Assembly (NCBI GenBank): GCA_947460795.1
Contig: CANHJA010000005.1
Span: 1 to 28,305 of the forward strand
Reading direction: 5' to 3'
From: Bacteroidota bacterium
Lineage (GTDB): Bacteria > Bacteroidota > Bacteroidia > Chitinophagales > Chitinophagaceae
DNA: 28,305 nt
Part shown: in pieces, positions 23,049 through 28,305 of the stretch
Layout of the letters: each line of letters begins with the position of its first letter
Position numbering within the stretch: the first letter of the stretch is position 1
Notes under the pieces: model-generated
Database searches by the model: none
What the model was told of the DNA's origin: nothing
The model's input: the letters and a program-made list of their open reading frames with translations, nothing else
Position numbers and translations under genes: made by a program

Positions 23049-25529
23049 ATGATAAAAAAATTACTATTAATCACCACCTTATTATCTTGTTTTGTATCAG
23101 ATATCAATGCTCAAAATTGGGTTTGGGCACAACGCTATGGGATGCGAAAAGGCAATAAAGTATCGTGTGTAAAAACAGATGACTCTGGATATGTATATAT
23201 AGCAGGGTATTTTACACAACAAATTACATTGGGAACAAATGCGTTGCCCTTAGCGTATACCATAAATCAAAGTAGTAAAGAAGCATTTATAGCAAAATTA
23301 GACAGCAACGGGTATTGCTATTGGGCTCGAAGTGGAGGCAGTGTTTTTGATGACCGAGTTTTAGGAATGGATGTGGACAGTGCTGGGAATAGCATTATTG
23401 TAGGTACATATTACGGTACAACGTTTACTATGGGACCTGTAGTACTTAATAACTCGGGGTTAGGAGGAGGAGACCAAGGTTTTATAATGAAACACGATCG
23501 AAATGGAAATTTGTTATGGGGTCGGTTTGCTGGAAGTAAATCATACGGAGACGACCATGCCTACGATGCAGTGTTTGATAAAAATGGAAATGCCTATATT
23601 ATTGGTTTTATAACAGGGGACACCCTCACTTGTAGCGGTCAAATTCAATATCCAAATGTAAATGCGGGTACAGCACTTTTGCACAAACAATGTTATTGGA
23701 TTGCCAAAGTAAATGCCAATGGAATGTTTCAATGGGTAAGAACTTTTGGCAATTTACCATGGGATCTTTCAGTTGGTAAATATGTAGAACGTGATGCGGC
23801 TATTTGTGCTGATCAAGCAGGAAATATTTATGCTACAGCAGGTTTTGATGGTACAAATAAAAAATTTGGAACCAATATTTTTAATAGCGCAGGCGGACAC
23901 GATATTTTTGTAATAAAATATGACACCTCTGGAAACTATATTTGGTCTACCAAAGGTGGAAGTAATAAAGATGATTGGAGCAATGGAATTTGTTCAGACA
24001 AACAAGGCCATATCTACATTACAGGCGAACATCGAGATTCATTAATAGTAGATACTGTATTGGTAAAAAACTATGACAAACGAGATGTATTTGTTATGAA
24101 GTTTGATGCTGTTACTGGCAAACCCATTTGGGGTAAACGGGCTGGAAGTAACTTAGGAGGAGAAAGAGGAAATGATGTTATTGCGGATGAGTATTGCAAT
24201 GTTTATGTATGTGGAGATATTAATGAAGGTGCAAAATTTGGAGATAAAATTATAACCCCAACCGGCAGAAGTTTAGAAGCATTTGTAGCGAGAATTACTC
24301 CTGAAGGAAAATGGATGTGGGTTGCAACTGGTGGTGGTATTGATAGCAGCGATCGTTGCAATGCAGTAGCCAGAGGTAAAGGGAAACAGTTGTATGCAGT
24401 TGGGTTTTTTAGAACAAATGCAACCTTTGGCGCAACAACATTAGTAATCAACACAGCCACCGACTCGAGTGATGGATTTTATACAAGGTTAGATGATAAT
24501 ATGTTAAATAAAGGAGTTGATTATGATTTAAACTACCCAACTAAAACAACACTGTGTTTTGGAGATACAGCTCACCTTAAAGTTCCTAAACATGGTTTTT
24601 TAAGCATAGTGCCAGGCACTGGTTTTACAACCAACAGCGATTCTACTCAACTCATTTTTTCACCAACCACCAGCACCACTTATACAATCATTGGCGCCAG
24701 TGAAGGAATTTGTGTAGATTATGATACCATAACATTTACCATGAATGTATCATCCAAAAATTATGAATTATTCTTGCCTGAGGATACAGTTATTTGTCCG
24801 GGTGAAAGCATCATTTATCCAGTTCAGAAAGGTGATTTTTTAAAGGTAACCCCAATGAATGGCGTCGTTTTTAATTCGGACTCCACTATAATTACATTTA
24901 CACCATCAGTAACTACAAAGTATAATGTATTCGGTTACATTTTAGGTTTTTGTCCAGTGTTTGATTCTGTATCTTTTACCGTAAAATTGGCAACTAAGCC
25001 TACTATAAATTTCGAAGTTACTCCTAAAGTTGCCTTAATTCAAGATCCTACATTTACCTTAAATAATTACACTACTGGAGCAAGCACGTATCAATGGTTT
25101 TTAGGATCCAATCTTTTTTCCATTTCCAAATCAACTACTGTAAAACAATATGAGGCTGGAGAATATTGCTATACACTCGTTGCAAAATCAATGGAAGGTT
25201 GCATTGATTCAGGTACAAACTGTGGAAAGATAATCAACGATGAACGCGTATTTTTTCCAAATGCCTTTACTCCGAATGGAGATTTTAAAAACGATGAATT
25301 TAAAGCATTCTTATACAATATTGATTTAGATAGAATTACTGATTTTTCAATATTAATTGTAAATCGATTTGGAGAAATAGTATTTAAATCCAACAATCCA
25401 GCTTTAGGTTGGGATGGAAATTTGAAAACAAAAAAATGTGATATTGGAACCTATTATTATGTTTGTAAGTTTACAACCCCGGAAGGAAAAAAATATGATT
25501 TAAAAGGTGACATACTTTTGATAAGATAA
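23049..25529 (+). CDS. Type IX secreted protein with seven SBBP-like repeats and a type B sorting domain
   Basis: Secreted surface protein of 826 residues. Start ATG 23049 gives a normal signal peptide (KKLLLITTLLSCFVSDINAQ); the longer frame from 23028 adds seven residues. Residues about 21-485 hold seven repeats of one pattern, a W-rich strand (WVWAQRYG, YCYWARSGGS, LLWGRFAGS, FQWVRTFGN, YIWSTKGGS, PIWGKRAGS, WMWVATGGG) followed by D..GN.Y..G(Y/F), with key W at about 26, 92, 157, 229, 299, 361 and 424. This is the SBBP/beta-propeller pattern, and seven copies suggest one closed seven-bladed propeller. Two related beta domains follow (TLCFGDTAHL...FTTNSDSTQLIFSP and VICPGESIIY...VFNSDSTIITFTP), then a PKD-like domain and the C-terminal sorting domain (FFPNAFTPNGDFKNDEF, ILIVNRFGEIVFKS, final KGDILLIR). 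Ligand unknown. Confidence 0.92.
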   Translation: MIKKLLLITTLLSCFVSDINAQNWVWAQRYGMRKGNKVSCVKTDDSGYVYIAGYFTQQITLGTNALPLAYTINQSSKEAFIAKLDSNGYCYWARSGGSVFDDRVLGMDVDSAGNSIIVGTYYGTTFTMGPVVLNNSGLGGGDQGFIMKHDRNGNLLWGRFAGSKSYGDDHAYDAVFDKNGNAYIIGFITGDTLTCSGQIQYPNVNAGTALLHKQCYWIAKVNANGMFQWVRTFGNLPWDLSVGKYVERDAAICADQAGNIYATAGFDGTNKKFGTNIFNSAGGHDIFVIKYDTSGNYIWSTKGGSNKDDWSNGICSDKQGHIYITGEHRDSLIVDTVLVKNYDKRDVFVMKFDAVTGKPIWGKRAGSNLGGERGNDVIADEYCNVYVCGDINEGAKFGDKIITPTGRSLEAFVARITPEGKWMWVATGGGIDSSDRCNAVARGKGKQLYAVGFFRTNATFGATTLVINTATDSSDGFYTRLDDNMLNKGVDYDLNYPTKTTLCFGDTAHLKVPKHGFLSIVPGTGFTTNSDSTQLIFSPTTSTTYTIIGASEGICVDYDTITFTMNVSSKNYELFLPEDTVICPGESIIYPVQKGDFLKVTPMNGVVFNSDSTIITFTPSVTTKYNVFGYILGFCPVFDSVSFTVKLATKPTINFEVTPKVALIQDPTFTLNNYTTGASTYQWFLGSNLFSISKSTTVKQYEAGEYCYTLVAKSMEGCIDSGTNCGKIINDERVFFPNAFTPNGDFKNDEFKAFLYNIDLDRITDFSILIVNRFGEIVFKSNNPALGWDGNLKTKKCDIGTYYYVCKFTTPEGKKYDLKGDILLIR

Positions 25530-25670
25530 AATAAATGTCGAAACTACAACCTAATTTGCAATCATCAAGGAGCTAGAGAATGGGCAGATTTAGAACGATT
25601 TGGTTTGCCTAAAACACTCGCTGTGTTTAGTTTAAAACTGGGAATTAGTTTCGTTTATAAAATGAAATAA
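25530..25670 (+). pseudogene. Possible 3' remnant of an unidentified gene
   Basis: Between the secreted protein gene and uvrB, a 47-codon frame has protein-like composition (CNHQGAREWADLERFGLP, then KTLAVFSLKLGISFVYKMK) and ends at a stop at 25668-25670, but has no start codon except near its end. It happens to be in frame with the preceding gene after that gene's stop, yet the preceding protein already ends at a complete sorting domain, so read-through is unlikely to be meant. It looks like the tail of a deleted gene; the parent family is not recognised. Confidence 0.35.
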
Positions 25671-25719
25671 CAAGCCGGCTAAATTTAATATCAGATTCAA
25701 TTATCATAAAGGAATTCTT

Positions 25720-25727
25720 TACTTTTG
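25720..25727 (+). promoter_or_regulatory. -7 promoter box of uvrB (leaderless geometry)
   Basis: TACTTTTG, then TAATCT, then ATG at 25734. It is a perfect TAnnTTTG with 6 intervening bases. No ribosome binding site could fit between the predicted transcript start and the codon. No LexA-like box was seen. Confidence 0.55.
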
Positions 25728-25733
25728 TAATCT

Positions 25734-27755
25734 ATGTTTCATATTCAGTCTCCTTACAAGCCAAATGGCGACCAACCTGCTGCCATCGAAAAATTGGTGA
25801 AGGGTGTAAATGACAATGAACAATATCAAACTTTATTGGGCGTAACGGGTTCAGGCAAAACCTTTACCATTGCCAACGTGATTCAGCAAACCGACAAACC
25901 TACTTTGGTGCTAACCCATAACAAAACATTGGTTGCGCAATTATATGGGGAACTTCGTGCTTTTTTTCCAGACAATGCCGTGGAGTATTTCGTTTCCTAT
26001 TACGACTATTATCAACCTGAAGCTTACTTGCCTTCAACAGGTGTTTATATCGAAAAAGATTTGGCCGTCAATGCTGAATTAGAAAAGCTTCGTTTAAGAA
26101 CAACAGCAAGTTTGTTGAGCGGTCGAAGAGATATTATTGTGGTAGCGTCGGTTTCGTGTATTTATGGTTTGGGCAATCCTAAAGATTATGAAAATGGAAT
26201 TATTCGCATTTCAAAAGGTCAAAATTATGGTCGAAATAATTTTTTGCATCAATTAGTAAATGCCATTTATACACGCAGTGCGATGGAGTTTGATCGTGGA
26301 ATGTTTCGAGTGAAAGGAGATACGGTAGACATCAATTTGCCGTATGCTGATTATGGTTATCGGATTATTTTTTTTGGTGATGAGATAGAAGAAATTCAAC
26401 GAATAGAAACTGTTACAGGAAAAAAAATCGTTTCAATGGATGATGCGGCTATATTTCCTGCAAATATTTATTTAGCACCTCAAGACCAAATGAAAAATAT
26501 CATTCATGAAATACAGGATGAAGCATTAAGTCAAGAAGAATATTTTAAACGAGAGCAAAAATTTGCGGAAGCTCAGCGTATAAAAGAACGGGTAGCTTAT
26601 GACATTGAAATGATTCAAGAACTGGGATATTGTAAAGGAATTGAAAACTACTCCCGTTTTTTAGACAGAAGAAATCCGGGCGACAGACCATTTTGTTTGA
26701 TTGATTATTTTCCAAAAGATTTTTTAATGGTGATTGATGAAAGTCATGTAACCATTCCTCAGGTGAGTGGAATGTATGGAGGTGATCGCGCTCGAAAATT
26801 AAATTTGGTAAGCTATGGTTTTCGTTTGCCTTCGGCATTAGATAATCGCCCATTAAATTTTAATGAATTTCAAGGCTTGTTGGGACAAACTATTTTTGTG
26901 AGTGCAACGCCTGGAAACTATGAATTAGATTTGTGTGAAGGAGAAGTGGTTGAGCAGGTAGTGCGACCTACGGGCCTTTTGGATCCACCGATTGAAGTGC
27001 GACCAAGTATCAATCAAATTGATGATTTGATGGATGAAATTGATAAACGGGTTGCCAATAATCAACGCGTTTTGGTGACTACTTTAACCAAAAGATTATC
27101 CGAAGAGCTATCAAAATATTTGCATAAAATAAATATCAAATGCAAATATTTACACAGTGGCATTGAGGCATTGGAGCGAGTAGAAATTCTTCGAGATTTA
27201 CGATTGGGAAATATTGATGTATTGATTGGAGTCAATCTTTTACGAGAAGGATTGGATTTGCCAGAGGTCTCCTTAGTGGCTATTTTAGATGCCGACAAGG
27301 AGGGGTTTTTAAGAGATGAGCGGTCATTAACTCAAACTGCAGGACGTGCTGCACGTAACAGTGAAGGCTTGGTTATTTTTTATGCAGATAAAATTACAAA
27401 GAGCATGCAAAATACAATGGACGAAACTGAAAGACGTCGATTTAAACAAATTGCCCACAATACAGCGTTTAACATTACGCCTACAACAGTTACCAAATCG
27501 ATTGAAGAAATTTTAGGTCAAACCGCTGTTTTGGAAATAAAAAATTATGATGAAAGTAAATACTATGCTTCCAAAGAAGATGATTATGGGATGGTTGCAG
27601 AGGAAACTAAAACGGATTATAAAACCGCAAAAGAATTAGAAAAAGACATTGCTCAAATTAAAAAACAAATGGAAAGAGCATCTAAAGATTTAGATTTTAT
27701 TGAAGCAGCTCGCTTGAGAGATATTATGTTGGACTTAAAGAAAAAAATAAAATAG
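25734..27755 (+). CDS. uvrB: Excinuclease ABC subunit B (UvrB)
   Basis: DNA damage-verifying helicase-like subunit of nucleotide excision repair; receives the lesion from UvrA and recruits UvrC. Its 673 residues match the family length. Visible: NGDQPAAIEKLV at the N-terminus, Walker A GVTGSGKT at about 36-43, the beta-hairpin that clamps DNA (SYYDYYQPEAYLPSTGVYIE), DESHVT (motif II), FVSATPG, GVNLLREGLDLPEVSLVAIL, the QTAGRAARN motif VI, and a C-terminal UVR domain (FIEAARLRDIMLDLKKKI) that contacts UvrC. The start at 25734 gives the canonical N-terminus. uvrA and uvrC are not in the window. Downstream, CAAAAT-tttaac-ATTTTG is a weak hairpin without a T-run. Confidence 0.98.
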   Translation: MFHIQSPYKPNGDQPAAIEKLVKGVNDNEQYQTLLGVTGSGKTFTIANVIQQTDKPTLVLTHNKTLVAQLYGELRAFFPDNAVEYFVSYYDYYQPEAYLPSTGVYIEKDLAVNAELEKLRLRTTASLLSGRRDIIVVASVSCIYGLGNPKDYENGIIRISKGQNYGRNNFLHQLVNAIYTRSAMEFDRGMFRVKGDTVDINLPYADYGYRIIFFGDEIEEIQRIETVTGKKIVSMDDAAIFPANIYLAPQDQMKNIIHEIQDEALSQEEYFKREQKFAEAQRIKERVAYDIEMIQELGYCKGIENYSRFLDRRNPGDRPFCLIDYFPKDFLMVIDESHVTIPQVSGMYGGDRARKLNLVSYGFRLPSALDNRPLNFNEFQGLLGQTIFVSATPGNYELDLCEGEVVEQVVRPTGLLDPPIEVRPSINQIDDLMDEIDKRVANNQRVLVTTLTKRLSEELSKYLHKINIKCKYLHSGIEALERVEILRDLRLGNIDVLIGVNLLREGLDLPEVSLVAILDADKEGFLRDERSLTQTAGRAARNSEGLVIFYADKITKSMQNTMDETERRRFKQIAHNTAFNITPTTVTKSIEEILGQTAVLEIKNYDESKYYASKEDDYGMVAEETKTDYKTAKELEKDIAQIKKQMERASKDLDFIEAARLRDIMLDLKKKIK

Positions 27756-27842
27756 GCAAAATTTTAACATTTTGAAACAATACACAACAGGTTACCTTTT
27801 TCATGAATGGGTATTAATAGTAAACAATTAAAATTATAAAAA

Positions 27843-28283
27843 ATGAAAAAAGTAAAATTCGCAATCTTGGCATTAGGCCTTGCATCATTCGTAGCTTGTA
27901 ATGATGAAACAAAAAAAGAAGAAACCGTAACCGCTCCTGTTGAAAATACGGAATCAGTAGAAGGAGTTTCAGGATCTAATGAAACAACAACTGCATCTAT
28001 TGATTCAGCTTCTGCAAAAATTAAAGAAGCGGCAAGCGCAACCAAAGAAGCAGCTGGAAATGCTTTAGACGATGTGAAAGAAGCAACCAAAGAAGCAAGA
28101 GGGAATGCTTTAAATGATGCGAAAGAAGCAACTAAAGAAGCAGCTGAAAAAACTAAAGAAGCGACAGAAAAAGCAAAAGAAGTTGCTGGAAAAACAAAAG
28201 AAGTTGCAGAAAAAGCGGCATCAAATTTTAAAGACGCTGCTAAAAAAACAGCTGCTGAAGCAAAAGAAGCATTTAAAAAATAA
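27843..28283 (+). CDS. LEA-like repeat lipoprotein
   Basis: A 146-residue lipoprotein: signal MKKVKFAILALGLASFVAC with the acylated cysteine at 19, an acidic/threonine-rich linker (NDETKKEETVTAPVENTESVE), and then about 90 residues made almost only of K, E, A, T, D and N in a heptad/11-mer-like pattern (KEATKEAAEKTKEATEKAKEVAGKTKEV...). Such amphipathic K/E/A repeats are the hallmark of group 3 LEA and apolipoprotein-like proteins, which are disordered when wet and helical when dry or on membranes. It stands alone after uvrB with its own ATG and an AT-rich leader of about 87 bases from the uvrB stop. A role in envelope or desiccation/osmotic protection is inference. Confidence 0.85.
   Translation: MKKVKFAILALGLASFVACNDETKKEETVTAPVENTESVEGVSGSNETTTASIDSASAKIKEAASATKEAAGNALDDVKEATKEARGNALNDAKEATKEAAEKTKEATEKAKEVAGKTKEVAEKAASNFKDAAKKTAAEAKEAFKK
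28038..28127 (+). repeat. Two tandem 45-base repeats inside the LEA-like lipoprotein gene
   Basis: Units 28038-28082 and 28083-28127 encode ATKEAAGNALDDVKE and ATKEARGNALNDAKE; a third, diverged copy begins at 28128 (ATKEAAEKTKEA). The unit of 15 codons keeps the frame, so copy number could change by slippage without breaking the gene. Confidence 0.8.
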
Positions 28284-28305
28284 ATTGTTTTTATTATCTA
28301 AACAA

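Noticed and set aside
23049..24520. Recent tandem repeat expansion in the propeller gene
   Set aside because: The seven units share only key residues and differ widely at DNA level, so this is fold repetition, not a young DNA repeat.
25530..25670. Stop-codon read-through extension of the propeller protein
   Set aside because: The upstream protein ends with the complete, canonical sorting-domain terminus; an added tail would disrupt the export signal.
26545..26853. 102-codon minus-strand frame
   Set aside because: It is antisense to the conserved core of uvrB.
27764..28090. 108-codon minus-strand frame rich in Ala, Ser and Val
   Set aside because: Antisense to the K/E/A repeats of the lipoprotein gene; repeat composition produces long open antisense frames.
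28038..28200. CRISPR-like or intergenic repeat array
   Set aside because: The repeats are multiples of three bases, in frame, and encode a helical repeat without spacers.

Overview
The window is a piece of chromosome from a member of the Bacteroidota. Several independent signs agree: AT-rich DNA, two very large secreted proteins ending in the gliding/CHU_C-type (type B) sorting domain of the type IX secretion system, near absence of Shine-Dalgarno sites, many perfect TAnnTTTG boxes (the -7 element of the Bacteroidota primary sigma factor) in front of genes, a bacterial geranylgeranylglyceryl-phosphate synthase homologue, and many small lipoproteins. I cannot name a genus. There is no CRISPR array, insertion sequence, prophage or integrase; most of the content is housekeeping and envelope genes.

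Layout. 1-2231: 3' part of a giant PKD-domain type IX secreted protein, closed by a strong hairpin terminator. 2305-7339: phenylacetate-catabolism genes in two blocks, the thiolase paaJ on the minus strand and paaB-paaC-paaD on the plus strand, separated by an FBH1/UvrD-like helicase. The catalytic oxygenase subunit paaA and the reductase paaE are not beside them. 7342-12807: envelope and small-enzyme genes (LTA-synthase-like membrane phosphotransferase, GNAT protein, twin CDGSH iron-sulfur protein, WaaE-like glycosyltransferase, SixA-like phosphatase, carboxypeptidase-regulatory-like surface protein). 12922-15081: an M16 protein without a zinc site and a short-chain dehydrogenase. 15166-15272: tRNA-Lys(UUU) with promoter and terminator. 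15384-17654: a two-gene operon encoding an unusual secreted, cysteine-rich, DnaJ-zinc-finger-like protein and a lipoprotein. 17766-18358: a small XRE regulator with a likely operator and terminator. 18387-22122: rsgA with a lipoprotein gene, and a di-haem cytochrome c peroxidase with an outer-membrane protein. 22204-22950: GGGP synthase. 23049-25529: a type IX secreted protein with a probable seven-bladed propeller, followed by a possible gene scrap. 25734-27755: uvrB. 27843-28283: a lipoprotein made of lysine/glutamate/alanine-rich LEA-like repeats.

How the parts fit. PaaB, PaaC and PaaD belong to the phenylacetyl-CoA epoxidase system and PaaJ to the end of the same pathway, so this is a fragment of a dispersed paa regulon. 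The other genes form short two-gene operons or stand alone. The most general signal is promoter geometry: five genes have a perfect TAnnTTTG box only 4-6 bases before the start codon, which predicts transcripts with almost no leader. The best candidates for something less described are this leaderless pattern, the secreted DnaJ-zinc-finger-like protein, the XRE locus with its three-half-site element, and the LEA-like lipoprotein. I did not find convincing evidence of a wholly new multi-gene system.
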